DNA of 64,000 nt from Stichopus chloronotus (taxonomy: Eukaryota > Echinodermata > Holothuroidea > Aspidochirotida > Stichopodidae): assembly GCA_021234535.1 (NCBI GenBank), contig CM037836.1:29948769-30012768 (forward strand), read 5' to 3'. The notes beneath the pieces were generated by a model, which saw only the letters and a program-made list of their open reading frames with translations, did not search any database and was not told the DNA's origin. Positions 11,161-24,500 of this stretch are shown here, piece after piece (the first letter of the stretch is position 1; each line of letters starts with the position of its first letter). A program made the translations under genes and the position numbers.

Positions 11161-13869
11161 GTTATGAATGCAGTGTAAACGTAGGCCTAGATTATAAAAG
11201 AAATCCATATGTGAATGATCTTATGAATAACATCATATCGAAAACAATGCTGGGAAGTTAGGCACCTTGGGAGATGAGGAATAGATCGGTACTGTACTAC
11301 ATACATGCACTGTGACCTATGCCTAAACACACAACAAACCACCCTTTCATGAACATGGACTAGTCCAATTCAACGCAACTAGGCACTGATTACATGCCAA
11401 TCTTCTACAGATTGCTTGAGAATAACAATGGTATTTCCTCTGTCTGAAATTAATAATTTCCCACAAAACGAATTGAAAATGGAATCTTACCTGTTCCTCT
11501 TCAAACTATCCAAGTTTTAAATGAAAAGTTTGGATGAAAACTAAAAATTCGGGCTTGAATTAAGGCTTTGCTCATCCATTTTGCACTTGGCTTGAACACA
11601 CGCTGTAGGCCTACTGAGAAATTTTGATTAAACCTCCCGCCAGATTTGCCTCAGATGTTAAAAAATCTACCATTGGATGTCAAAAATGACGGTCCAAAAC
11701 CTTAACCAATCCCAATAAATCTTACATCAGAATAAAGAAGACATTGTAATCTTTCTAAATCTGAGGGGAGGAAATGAAGATAAACTACTTAAAGAAACAC
11801 AAAGTCTTGTTGAAAGAGCAGTTACCACAAGGCCTCTATCAAGGAGGATTTAGTGTGTAATTGCAAGGCATTATTTTTATCCACCATTTTTACTACCTTA
11901 CTTCTTTAAAGGTAAAATGACGGTCCTGAACAGTATTATTTACTGTCCAAACAAACATAATTATCAAGAGAAAGAACTTGTTGTTAAAATACAGATGGGA
12001 GGAAATGGATTGGAGTTATAACGATGGAGAACGAGCAAAGGAAAGAATGGCTAACACAGTAAAGGGATAGGGTGCTGCGATGCGGTGAAGCGGAAGGGGT
12101 GCTGCACAGAAAGGAGCGCGAAGGAATTGTAATGCCAAACAATTGTTTGCAAACACATGGTGACCAACTATACTCACTAACTACACCTACCAATTATAAC
12201 TGCGAGCATTTCACAAGTGCCAAATTTCATGGTAGGGAGTTAAATTCCATGAAACCTGTATGTCACTGCTCTTATTAGTCACAATATCTTCTAGTTTTGT
12301 TCCTTAAAATGTTGCTGATGCATACTAGTTTGTAATGATGATATTAAACACTTATCCATGGGTATGGATTTTTTTTTTTATTTGTGGTGGTATTTCTTTG
12401 TTTTTCCTGGTGCAATTCTCTTTTTTTTTTAGTATTATTCAGGACTGCTGTTATTATTGATATTGACACTTGTATGGCTGATATGATAAGGACTGTAAAC
12501 ATTGTTGTATTCAGCTAGCAAATCGATTGTTTATCAGCAATGTCTTACCAATGTCTATCGGCATATTTTACTGACAATTGAATGGGTTTTTAAGTGAATG
12601 AATAATTTTCCACTGTAGGCATTTCAAACCTCCTTTTAATAGCTTGTACCTAACACAAGATGTGGCTGTTTGAAGAGAGATTTCTGTGGTCAAGAATGAT
12701 TTCCAATTACCTCAAGGTTACCAAAATGCCATGTAACAATGGCAAAGTATTGCAATAAGTGTTTTTGTTTTTCTCTGAATTTAAAGTTGTCATTTAACCT
12801 TGAAATTTGACACTAGTGAAAATGTAGATTGGGTATTTTGTAGATTGCCATAAAATATTGTGGAATTTAAGATCACATCTCTCAAACTACTGCAACGTTT
12901 CTTTTAAAACCGTCAAGAATATAAAGAAATACAGAGGATATTCATGTAATTGTGCGTGGCATGGTTGACATTACAATTTCCCCAGTGTGCAGTGTACCAC
13001 TTTGAAATAAATATTCCTTGAAAAAGTCATAACTTCTGAACAGAACATGCTATTGAAATATGGCTTTTATCAATAAAGTGAAAAAATATTCCTAATTTTT
13101 ATGAATATCAGTTTCCTTCCGTGGCCAGTCTCTTAAATTGCTATGATAATTAAGGTTCCGGAATTTAATTTACCTACCCTGGCTGCTGTCATTCTGATAT
13201 ATTTACCTTTCCATTGGCATTTTTGCAGATGTATGAATCATGAATACCATATATTTTTCACACTTGTACACTGCTCAAATGTGTACTTGTTCAGAATCCT
13301 GATATTCAGTGAACCTATTTGCTTGTCATGTTATTAATGAAGATAACTTTCCAATCACAGAGATAAAAATTGGTCTCTTTCTTTAACTTTGTCTCTTGGC
13401 ACAAAGTCAGCTAATGACACCGATGGCGATAAGACATTGAAGAACGAAACAAATCTCTGTGGCCTCGTCGTCGTCGTCGTCAACTGGTGTGGCTCCTCTC
13501 TCCCTCTGTTTGTAGTAGTCTGAAGTTCAAACTTATTAATCAATGTTAATGAACTGGTTCTCAGATGGAGGTAGAATGCAGTGCTCAGACATTGATTGAT
13601 GATTCCTTCCTTAGTAGGCTCTTACTTCTTTAGTGACACACTGTAAAGAGCTGTAAGGTCACTCAACAAAGTCCCCAAGCAGCTATCATTGACTTTGTAG
13701 TGAGTTCCCTGTCATCAGTACCTCTCTGCTCTTAATTGATATTAATATACAATGACATTCCAAGCATGCAGCACCAGCCTGTCAGCTATACTACCAGCAA
13801 GAAGTTTCTACGCTGTAACGAAGCTTAACCACAAAAAGTGTTGAATGAAATTCTCAGCTAGCTAAGCTT
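11161..13869. other. AT-rich non-coding interval
   Basis: Nothing coding is supported. TAGGCCTA occurs at 11182 and 11606. A minus-strand donor-like GGAACAG/GTAAGATT lies at about 11492, but every frame behind it is closed within 20 codons, so at most an untranslated exon. A plus acceptor-like tract ends at about 13218 (TTTTTGCAG) before a short open frame. Short (GTC)n at 13465-13481. Confidence 0.45.
13465..13481. repeat. (GTC)n microsatellite
   Basis: Five to six perfect TCG repeats within otherwise unique DNA. Confidence 0.85.
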
Positions 13870-14196
13870 GCTCTTATTTGATTTTCTCCGTAGTGTCAGC
13901 GAGAGGTCACACTCGTGTGGACTCATGCGGAATCATTCACTACAATTCAACATCGTGTTCCATCTGAAGGCAAACTTTTGCGGTTCGTCACTACAGACTC
14001 AAACGCATTGTGAAACGTGAGTCAGCTTGATCAGGTCGTTACGAGTGTTTTATGTTTGTTGTTATGGCAGCAGCGCTGTAGGAATATTCAGCATTGTCAG
14101 ATGAGAGGGTTGATTGTCAGCCATCAAGCATTGGATTGGGGAATTTTGCTTCAAACCATATTTAGCCCGTAGAGAAAATGAAAAATGTACTGAAAG
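13870..14196 (+). other. Candidate first exon: 5' UTR plus short start of a coding sequence
   Basis: This stretch is richer in CpG than its surroundings (several CGT, GCG and ACG between 13890 and 14060). It ends with an ATG at 14178 followed by six codons reading MKNVLK plus one base, then the consensus donor G/GTAAGT at 14197-14202. The ATG context GAGAAAATGA is favourable in animals. This is the pattern of a first exon with a long untranslated leader and a large following intron. The downstream exon was not identified in the window, so the gene cannot be named. Chance ATG-plus-donor arrangements do occur. Confidence 0.3.
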
Positions 14197-14202
14197 GTAA
14201 GT

Positions 14203-16165
14203 TCCAGTAAAATGCTGCCATTTATTTGTTGGGTATCTCATGTTGTACTCTTTTTACTTTGTACATTTAACAAGGCATGGTTCACTCAGTATCATGTTGC
14301 ATGTAGCTTCCACATGCAACCTGTAATTCTTGCATGTGGATGGTCATTCTACATTCCTTGATCTGTTTGTGTCGCTAGAATGAATAGTTTTGTTATGTGT
14401 AAGACCATGTGTTAATTCTTAATTGATAGCATATAGGCCTATATGTTGGTATTGGAGCTGTGTTTCATATATTCTTTCCTTTGCTGTATGACACAATTGT
14501 ACCATACTTTGACAAGATCCATGTACATCATTGTCAAGTCACTAATTAATCTTAACAACATACAAAAAATAAATAATGGTATGAACATTTTGGTTTCTGT
14601 ACCTGATTTCCCATTAAGAGGTGTTACATTCGGGCATACATTATGTTCTTGTTTAATTCATGTACATCAGAGACAGAGAGATATCTTCCTTTCCTCCTCC
14701 ACCCAGTTTTCTCTCCCTCCCCAGTCCCTCCCCATTTTCTTAGAAATATGATCACAAAATTTCTAGAGTATGATTAGTAACAGCATGTCACTATACATTT
14801 CAATTTCTGAAACAAAAAGAAAAAAGTTAAGATCACTTTGTCTATAGCAAACATATCCATGGGGTTTTGTAAAAGGTTGTAAGATTTGTACTCCCTTTTA
14901 GATTTTCACATTCATTATTAGCATTTCAGCTGCATGGCATTAATTGGCCAGATACTGCTAAGCTGCATAACTCTTTACTGCATTTACATTACAGCATCCT
15001 TGTATTCTAGCTACTAGTAAATTCACCAGCCCAAAATATCAGCACTGATGATATTGCCATGATCTACTTCGAAGATGACATGTGTGTTTGTTGAATGATA
15101 CAATTTCTTACACTATGGAACTCCGTATTGATGACCGAATCGTGTAAATGTCTGAAGTTACCTTTAATTATGAGTAACAATTTGCTTCCGCACTGAAACT
15201 GAGCTTCGCTATTGCCTCCGTATAATGGCTTTGAAGCTGAGTATCAACAAACATGATCTGCATGTAAATCAAACATTTTGTAGTTTGCATATGTAGTCAA
15301 GCAGTAAAATGAAAGATTCATTGTTGTTTCAGTTCAAGTCACTTCATGTTCAATCAATGCCTGATATCATATGTATGCAAAAGTAGTATATTGTTTGAGA
15401 CAGTAAAGTAAAATGAATGAGAGGCTTGAGAAAATACCAATCAATAAATGCATTTTAGGTAAATTTGTATAACAGTAAATATAGAGCTGTAATGATTGAA
15501 GAGACAAGAAAGTTGTACTGTACATGTGTGGAATGTAAATCCCTGAAAAAAAACCACACACACACACACACGCATACAGCCCCTCAAAATCTCCCATCTC
15601 TCACTTTTGTAAGAAACAAACAACTGCCTCTCAACATCCTTCCACTGGTTGGGTTGCGTTGTGAAATTCAGTTTATTAAATTTGTGAAAGACCAAATGTC
15701 TGTATGTTGTTATATTACGTAATGTGTGTGAATTATCACATGATATGGTACGACCAATGTCAGTCATTCACTGCTTGTTGTGTGCATGTTTAGGCAATTC
15801 AGTTTTTTGTCTACCCAGTACAGCAGCACGCAGGTCACATCAGCACCAACCAGCTGCAACCATAAATTGTTGAATTTATCAAAGACAGTAATGGAGTGCT
15901 TCATTAAGGACTTTAAATTTGTCGCAGGCTATATCCAGAGAACATCAAAAAATATTCCAAACAGTATACTTCGACTGCACGCCCAATTTTGCAAGTGAAA
16001 TTTAAAAGAGAACCACAAATTCTAGCCATACTTTTAACTTATTGATGTCTTCATGTTTCTAGTTGCCTGCTTTATTTGGACATTTACAGTGTGCACCATT
16101 AAAATTGTGAGGTAGAATTATGAAGAGAGCAACAGCTTTGTGTCATTGTGAGATGTGTTGCTCCT
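14203..16165. other. Non-coding interval with (CA)n
   Basis: If the 14.2-kb exon is real this would be intron. It contains a 14-bp palindrome ATATAGGCCTATAT at 14431-14444 and a short (CA)8 at 15555-15571. The frames across the CA tract are repeat-driven and not gene-like. Confidence 0.5.
15555..15571. repeat. (CA)n microsatellite
   Basis: About eight CA units preceded by a short A-run. Confidence 0.9.
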
Positions 16166-16439
16166 CTACCAAGCCTCTATTTCCATGCCGCTGAATTTAT
16201 TTCTTTTCAACGCTCTTTGAAAAGGTGAGCTGCGATCAAAGAGGGAATAAATTTGCTTTGAATTTGTGATTTTCTCGGTTTGAAGACCTCTCATGACTTT
16301 TACTGAAGAAAGGATGCTCTGTTGCTGCAGGTGTGGAAGCCAGCTGAGATCCAATAATGGCACGTGGGCTGCTTTCATAATGTCTGTTTCCTTGTTTGAT
16401 GTATACATTCTCTGAACTTACGTTTAATTTCGATGCCAA
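16166..16439 (-). pseudogene. Coding-like region with two overlapping minus-strand frames
   Basis: Two minus-strand frames overlap here. One runs from an ATG at 16408 for 80 codons to TAG at 16166 (for example LLDLSWLPHLQQQSILSSVK). The other stays open from about 16439 to 16236 (for example SSPRAIIGSQLASTPAATEH). A minus-strand acceptor-like GTAAGTTCAG ends just before AGAATGTATAC at about 16414. The composition is more coding-like than nearby DNA, but I recognise no family and cannot choose between frames. It may be one terminal exon, a frameshifted relic, or chance. Confidence 0.22.
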
Positions 16440-17757
16440 ATGTGTACACAGAGAGATTTCTGAAGGTCAGGATAGAGACACTATATGCTATATTGTTGAT
16501 CCTATCCAAAGTGTTGTGAAACAGCAGTCAGTAAAGCTAGTATTTGGTCATTCGTTGAACGCAGGGAAATAAAAGAGAGAGATGTAAGTGATGTTTCTCT
16601 GGTTCGATGAAATAGATGTGAGGAATATAATCTTTAGGGACTGGCAACAAACAGGAGGCAAAGAGCCTTTCTTACGCACTTGGTCACGAGTAGTTTGTCA
16701 TAGAAGATACAATCCGGTAATTAGATCAATGTTTCACTGTACATACGGTATAAGAATTACGGAAAGATTTTGGCAACATTGGCAACGCTCGATCATGCAT
16801 TGCAGGCTCAACAGTTAGGAGGAAAATCACGTGCATTCACGGTGAGAATCACACACTGACTACTGAATCTTCACAGATAAAAGAAATAATTGGTTATTGA
16901 AGTTCAAAATACTCAGGTTTCTTCAATGTTTCTGTAATGTTCACAGTCCTTTATTTAAGAGAATAAAATAAATGGTGATTAGATTAAATAAGTACCCCTC
17001 CTGGGCTGCTTCTAAACTTGGGAGTTCACACTTTAAACATACCCATCAGAGGTAATTGCAACTTAATAATATTATACTACTGATATACTTGTAATAAATG
17101 GGCATCTCTCAAAAGATGTATGTACCATTGGTAGAACTTTGAGGTTGGTGTGTTCAAGTGTGGCATTATCAATGGATGTACTTGGTCAGGTAACACCACC
17201 CAGACTGTGTACCAAAAACAACTTTGACTCTTGGCTAGGTTAGTTACATGTTATAAGTCTTCAGGTATGAACTTATTGCTAGATGTCATGTGCACTATCC
17301 TGCTACTATATACTGTAAGCACTGAGTGTACCTAGTGTAATTTCTATGATCGTATTATTATAGTATAGAATAACAAGTTACAAAGGCCTTTCAGACCAAC
17401 TATATTTCAACCGTCACATTCTTTCAGTCAGATTTGTAATACTGCTAACAACAAACTTGTAATTTTCAGTATGCACACAAAAAGACAAGATAGAGTTGAG
17501 TATAGCTTAGGAATGCTACATTTAGGTATATATTGGCATGATTTTCTTTTGTGTTCAGTTTTGACTTCAAGCAAAGGTTTGATTGTTTCTATGGTAACAG
17601 TGTTGTAAGGGCAGTTGATTTGTGTATGTATGATTCACAGTTCATATAATATCTCAATGTTGTTAGCCAAGCCCTTCAGATAAACATGGATGTGTGAGAC
17701 TACATAAAGGAATCCATGGCTGTTTTTGGTTTTGGCATAATCAAATGCAATAGGTAA
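16440..17757. other. Non-coding interval
   Basis: AT-rich unique sequence; no repeat or gene seen beyond a 76-codon chance-length frame at 16588-16818. Confidence 0.5.
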
Positions 17758-18110
17758 TCAGTGGTGTAGCCAATGTGGACTGCAGAGGGAGGGAGTGTCC
17801 CCATAAGATCTCTAGTCACCTGCTTGCCCTCCTTCCTAATGAAATTCAAGAGCAAAAAAAAAAAAAGAATAGGGCAATATTTGTGTAAAGCAAATTTTTT
17901 TTGCTGAAACTCACAAGGCCTAAGAAACTAAAGAAAAGTGCCATAAGTTTTCAGCAAAATGAGAGGCATTTTTATCCAAAACTTTTCACTTTGCGCTCTG
18001 CACCAACTAATGGGACAACACTCTGCTTAGATAGTGCCATTACTGCTCGTCCCTTCTTCAACCCTTTGTCCCCCCCCTCCCACCTCATCCACCCTGATTA
18101 AGTTTGGCTA
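17758..18110 (+). mobile_element. Decayed dispersed repeat starting CAGTGGTGTAGCC
   Basis: The start CAGTGGTGTAGCCAATG resembles the CAGTGGCGTAGCC- ends seen on many marine-invertebrate non-autonomous elements. It is followed by G/C-rich phrases (GGGAGGGAGTGTCCCC) and ends in a pyrimidine-rich CCCCCCCCTCCCACC stretch. The right boundary is uncertain and no terminal duplication was found. Confidence 0.35.
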
Positions 18111-18208
18111 TATTTCCCTGTGTAGATAATTTAACAAAATGTTGGTCAGTGTTACATGAAGCTACATTACTCTGCCATAGAACCATGTTCAGCATATATT
18201 ACCCAATC

Positions 18209-18585
18209 AAAATCCACCATTAGTGGATCAGTATGGTGATACATTGCAGCGGTATGCTTGGATCGTTGTACAAAATCCACCATTAGTGGATCAGTATGGT
18301 GATACATTGCAGCGGTATGCTTGGATCATTGTACAAAATCCATCATTAGTGGATCAGTATGGTGATACATTGCAGCGGTATGCTTGGATCATTGTACAAA
18401 ATCCACCATTAGTGGATCAGTATGGTGATACATTGCAGCGGTATGCTTGGATCATTGTACAAAATCCACCATTAGTGGATCAGTATGGTGATACATTGCA
18501 GCGGTATGCTTGGATCATTGTACAAAATCCACCATTAGTGGATCAGTATGGTGATACATTGCAGCGGTATGCTTGGATCATTGTA
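18209..18585. repeat. 63-bp minisatellite, six copies
   Basis: Six head-to-tail units of exactly 63 bp, nearly identical. The whole array stays open in one plus frame because 63 is a multiple of three, giving repeats of DQYGDTLQRYAWIIVQNPPL plus V. The two unit differences I see (ATT to GTT in unit 1 and CCA to TCA in unit 2) both change an amino acid, which gives no support for coding constraint. The frame runs from ATC/ATG-less flank to a TGA 36 bases after the array. I regard this as a young minisatellite. Each unit contains its own small CCACCATTAGTGG imperfect palindrome. Confidence 0.95.
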
Positions 18586-21500
18586 AGAGATGTTTCAGCA
18601 TTGACACATCTTGAACTTTGAAAAGTGGGATCATGTTTCGCATGTCTCGATCTTGATTGACCAATTATTAGAGAGAGGAAGGAATGGGAACATAAGTTTG
18701 TTCTTGAAGTGGGATGCTGATCATCTCCAGTTACATTTAACCAAATTCCTGAGTCGCTCTGTGATACTGTAGGCTGTCTGGCTCCGTTAACTGGCGCAAT
18801 ATACAAGGTTTGGTGGTGAATAGATTGCACTTCATACTGTATATATTGTTTTTCCAAATCATCAACAACAATTTGTGTACAAAGAGAACAAAATTAGACA
18901 AAATAACGTGTGGAGGGATTAAGTGAACTTAAAATGACTGTTTTGAGCTTAACGAAGAAGGGCACTCCCTAGAAAAGCAAAACAAAATGAAAACAAAAAT
19001 GGCTTAAAGACCTAAACTACAACAAAATACTAAACTTATAAGGCCTTCCTGGCGCACCTCTCCCCACCCCCCCCTCCCACATCGCACCCTCAACCCTACA
19101 AAATAAAACGTATGTGGATGTCATCTTTGATATGCTCCCATTCCCTTGAAAGACTAAAGAAGTAAATACTAAAACTACATAGTGGATGAATAGTTATTTG
19201 CTGGCAAGCATATTATTACCAAGTCAGTTACAGAACAGCAATGAAATTTGCTTGAATCTGGTGTGTAGCGTGATCACCCCTATGCATAATTTCATTAATT
19301 GAATAGTTGTGATAGTGCAAGTTTTGCATGGTCAGATCCCCCATCTTATAGATCATCTTTCTATAATAAATGGCAGCAGATTTGTACACTGCCAGTGCAG
19401 TGTTGAAATATTTGACCATAATGGAGGTTACTGTCAGTTGTTTTGGTGTATCATTTCAGAAGATTTGTTATATGGAGAGAATTTGGATGAGTGCAGTGAA
19501 CCTATAAATTCTGTGAGATGTCAAATTTCATTTTGGACTCAATAGGAGCAATACACACTTTAAGAACACCGAACACCATGTAGTCATCATTATCATTAAC
19601 TTTCCATGTTACATCACTATGCCCTTGATAACTTTCTGCAAATGTTTCTAGTTTGTTGTTGCTCTTTGCAAGTAACCGTGCACAGTGGATGATGCTCAAT
19701 TATGATAATCGAAATGGTAAAGCCCTGTATGGTTGCATGTTCTACCAATGGTTCATTATTTCAAAGAGAAATCATAGTGAAACCATAGAAACCATAATGC
19801 TGTTTGCAGAGACAGTTATATCCATCAGAGACTGATATCACTTCAAAATAGATATTAATAAAGAGGATCAATCACCTTTAAGATCAAGAATATTTTGAAC
19901 TCCATCACTACATGGTCACAATTAAGATTCAACTTTATAGTGTACACCAGTGTTATTGGGGGTACATCCTGATCCTTCATCCTGATCATGCATTTTGAAT
20001 GCTTCGTATTTTTTGTAACTTTTTTTTTCTTGGTAATAAAGATTTCATTAGCGAGCCCTGGAAGGAAACTACCCTTCCTAATCTCTCTGCCTAAAATGCT
20101 GTAGTCAATGATAAACACAAAGCAAGATGTAGCTTTAGAGAGTTTGATTAATGCTCACGATAAATTAGTGTTTTAACTATCAGGTTTACGATCAGAGTTA
20201 TGTAACTATTAACTAAAAGAGAGGGATATATATTAAAACAGCTGCAGAGTAAGGGAATATGATTAGCTCTATTCCTATTTCCACCATTTTGTGTTCTGTA
20301 AAATTGCATAATTTTGTAATGTGCAGTTGTTTAAAGTGAACCTTACGTTTGTTTGGAAAGCAGCTGCATGATTAGTTTGTTTTGTGAACTACAGTACTTC
20401 TGATGACAATGCTAATTATGAAAGACTGTTGAAAATTTGAATCACTGACATGTGCTTCGCGATAGTCACTGTTCACATACAGTACAGTATGTACATCACG
20501 AGTGTGATTAAATGAGGAGACTTAAGTTGCTTTCATACATGTTTAGATAATACTGCATTTCAAATCCGTCAGGCATCATGAACAAAACAAGCACTCAATA
20601 AATAAGTCATTTATATCTAAAAATTTTTCAATTTCTGCATTTTAGTAAAATGAATAAGATTAAACATAAATTTGCTACAATATGAGAGAGTATCATAGTG
20701 CTGGTCATTAAGGGACATGTGTTTGCAATCATGCAATAGTTGGTCAATTTGAGTAGATGCACTCAAGGATGAAACCTAGGGGCACTTGTGTGTAGCAATT
20801 ATGTTGCCAGGTAGCATTTGTTTATCTTTCAGTAAATTGCAAGAGGACCAACTTTCCTTTGGCTGGTCTAATTATCAAAATAATGCTTTAGTTATGTCTA
20901 AGGCTGCTTTGCAATTTTTCTCTTTCTTTTTTTTTTTTTTGCTATAATTATGAAAATGTTCACTCAAGTTGATATTTAAGTTTAATAGGTAGACCATCAG
21001 CTAGTGGTATTTTGAAATACACTATATTGGCCTACAACATTTTTACTTTTCTTTGGACTATCGATATCCTGCATTGTTTAGTCATAATGTCAAATATCCA
21101 GTCACTTACATATTTAGACACTTATTCAACACTTTTGCAGAAATGTTACACTTTTGGTATACTAACTTTACCCATAACAATAAACCGTTTCTTTTTTGTA
21201 TAAGTTTCTGCTTGTTACTTATACTTGTTGTATGTTTTTCTTTTGTACTTGCATTTTGTTTAAGAACTCATCCCACAAGCTCTATGTAGCTTCCCCTGAC
21301 TCCCGAGTCATTTGTTCATCTGCGCTTGTTTTCTGATTAATTTATACATGCTCTTGAAATGTGACTCAAATGTTCACGAAACAAAATGTTTCCCTAACCA
21401 AATTTGTAAAATGTTCACTTAAGTTTGAAAGTTAAGAAAATCTTAAAAAGGTATAATGTTTCTGAGGGTGGTCCAAACTGCTGTAGCTTCACAGCCATTT

Positions 21501-24500
21501 CTCCCATGTAGGCATTTAACCTCACCTCTAAAGCTTTTGTGATGTATGTTTACAAAAATTAAAAATAAATAAATATAAGTAATCAAAAATAATACTTAAC
21601 TTACCCTTCAGTATTCAGTATTGTTGATCATCCTGCCCCATCAGGCGTTTCCTTTCAGTGAAGTTTTGGTGCCATCAATTGGTAAAATTAAGGCTGCCTC
21701 ATTGGTTGACTTCAGATTCTGTCAAACTTCCTCAAATTTGGTCCAAAAAAAGAATGCCCTATAAATTTGACTTGCATAGTCTATCAGTCACTGCTTTTAA
21801 ATTTAGTTTGTATCGATGTCTGTTTGTAATCAAGTTAGTAAGCAGAGGAATTAAATCGCAGTCTCAGTTTGAACTAGCCATAATGACACCCTCTGTAACT
21901 GTACAATTTTGATGTTTGAGTGGAAGTTGTCACCATCAGATATTACACAGTTCAGTTCTCTTGTGAGTAAGCAGACTATGCTCATTTGATTGTCTGTTGA
22001 TATCCAGTTGTTTGCTATTTCTTTGCCCCGCGTGCGACATTTGAAATTGACCGTATTGGAGAAGCTCATACAAATTAGCCAGCTCAAGGCTTATTGTTTT
22101 GTTCATCTTGACAGATTTTCTATAAGTGCATAGTCTCATGCTTGAAAAGCAATAACTGATCGTAGTTGGACGTACCTGCATCCCAAGTTTTGCCCACTTG
22201 TCTGTAGACTTTAATTTCATATTTATTTCTCAGTCATTTGAAGGTTTCATAATTCCTGATAACTCACTTACCGTTGAATTGCTTAAAATGAATGCAGCTG
22301 TAGGTGACTGAAATTCTCTCTACTCACCTTCCTTACATTCTTCTGCCTCAATGTTGCCTGTGCCCATACAACAGTGTCAATGCCAGCAAGCCTGCAACAC
22401 AATGGAGGTTTCACTGTACACTCAAAATCTGCCCTATAATGATGAGAATTGCATTTCATTTTTTTTTTCTGGCTCTAGCATTCACTTTTCATAAATACCT
22501 AGAAATGGAATCTTTGCATCCTGGCTTTCCAGTATTCCTTTCAATTCTTGCCTGACAGAAGAATTCTGTTTCTTTAAAAACATAAAATTGGGTTTTCAGG
22601 GATGATGTGGCCTAAAACTGTACCATACAACAAAAATTCAGACATTGATCATGCATCAGATAAATTAAGGTACAAATCTGGCGCAGTTTTGAAAGTTGGT
22701 GTAGACAGAAATGATTACTGTAATACAAAAAATAGTGGCTGGAGCTGGTAACTTCAAAGTAATCACAAGAAAAGAAACATGTCCCTAAAACAAAGCAGTA
22801 TGGGTAATCAAAGGGTGCATTGTCAAACAAATGGTAAAGAGGATTGTTTTTAATTGATCATTTTGTCAGGGTAGTACTCCCATGGTTTGAATGATGCCGC
22901 TTACTTCCAGAATGTAAAGGACTGGGAAGCGTTAGCTCACAATCGTAAGAATTTTTGAAGAGGGAGTGATGTGCAAGTACTCTACAATACAATTTATAAT
23001 CTACTACTCGTGTGTTTCCTTTGTAATGACATCAGGTTCACCACCACTTCAGCTGTGCTGTAACTGTATTGTGACAGGACATCGCTTAAATCACTGCTGC
23101 CACATGTATTGCCTATGCATACGGCATCAAGTTGTCATCGTATGAGGCAATTATTTCTGTGCCTTTCCTAACCTGGCCCCTCTCACCATCCCCTCCCCCC
23201 CCCCAACACACACACATATCTCCAGTGTAACTGCAACTAAAACTTGACAAATTCCCACAATTGCAACCGCTTGAAATTTTCTGATAAATTGTGCCAAAAG
23301 AGAGAGTGTAATGTTTGCGATCAGGTTGGTACATTCATGCATGATTTCTACTTGACTGCACTGCTGAAATATGCCTGACTACATTCACAAAGACTGCTGG
23401 ATAATTTGTCAGTTGATTTGCTGCATTTCGTATTGTGTCTCTTCAATTAAATAACACCTGTTCACGTTTCTGCCTGTTCACTAGATACTTTTAGCTGTTA
23501 GTTCATGTAAACCTGACCGCGATAACTCAACTCTAATGAGCAACAGACGTTAAATGTTTAAGTAGCTGTACAGGGATTGTATTTCATACATAAACCATGA
23601 ATAATTTGCTATACTCTTGTTTTGACATTTTGTAGGTGGATGGTACTATTCGTACATACATGCATTCATATTTTCTCACATATTGTTCATATGATATATA
23701 GTGTGTTCATTGACCCTCTGAAATATTCTAGTATGAACCAGTTAAAGAAACACATGGGATGGTACACAGAGTGCAGCAGCCGATCACCTCTAATTATCCT
23801 TGCCTATACAAAGTGATTTACATTAACCTGTCTTAATCATATTTTACTGGACATTTATGCATACTCTGTCTACCTTACCAGCTGAACTTAGGTCAGAATA
23901 ACTAATAGTCGTCAGACATTATGATAAGGTCATATATAATGCTACTATGTTTATGTAGTCCCAATGTTTAAACTTATTACATTCACATCCTGTTTTAAGA
24001 ATTCGTGAGACTACTTAATCTTTTACCCAGAGATCCTAAAACCTCAGAGCTTTTACTGACCCCACTAGGGGGCACAAAATGAACCTGGACCTAACTCACT
24101 GACGTTTGCACTGCACGTTCAATTTTGCACTATGTCCACAATTTTTGCACCCCAACGGTTTTGCTCTTTGTTCTCCTGCCCCCAACCCCCACTTATCCGT
24201 GTGCCACTACCGCTTTCAGGAAAGACTATTGATTTTATTCCTGACTGCAGAATAAAATCCTTTGTCTCTTATGATTGTTGGAAATTTTCAGGATGTTTTG
24301 ATGAGCTGTCCTGTGTTAACTAAAATGCAATTTGATTGCCTTTTTTTAGAGTCGACTATATGTTCAGATTTTTCTTATATTTTTGTGCGGGTTTTACAAT
24401 TGATGCCCATTACCAACAGAAATCTGTTAACATTACAAACTTATTTATTATGAGTGTTGCTTAAAATGAGAGGCACATAACTTAAAGCAGAGATATACAC

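Noticed and set aside
22322..22393. Minus-strand 64-bp exon with TTGCAG acceptor and GTGAGT donor
   Set aside because: Only 21 open codons, expected by chance in roughly a third of such segments, and a second donor-like site 20 bp away conflicts with it.
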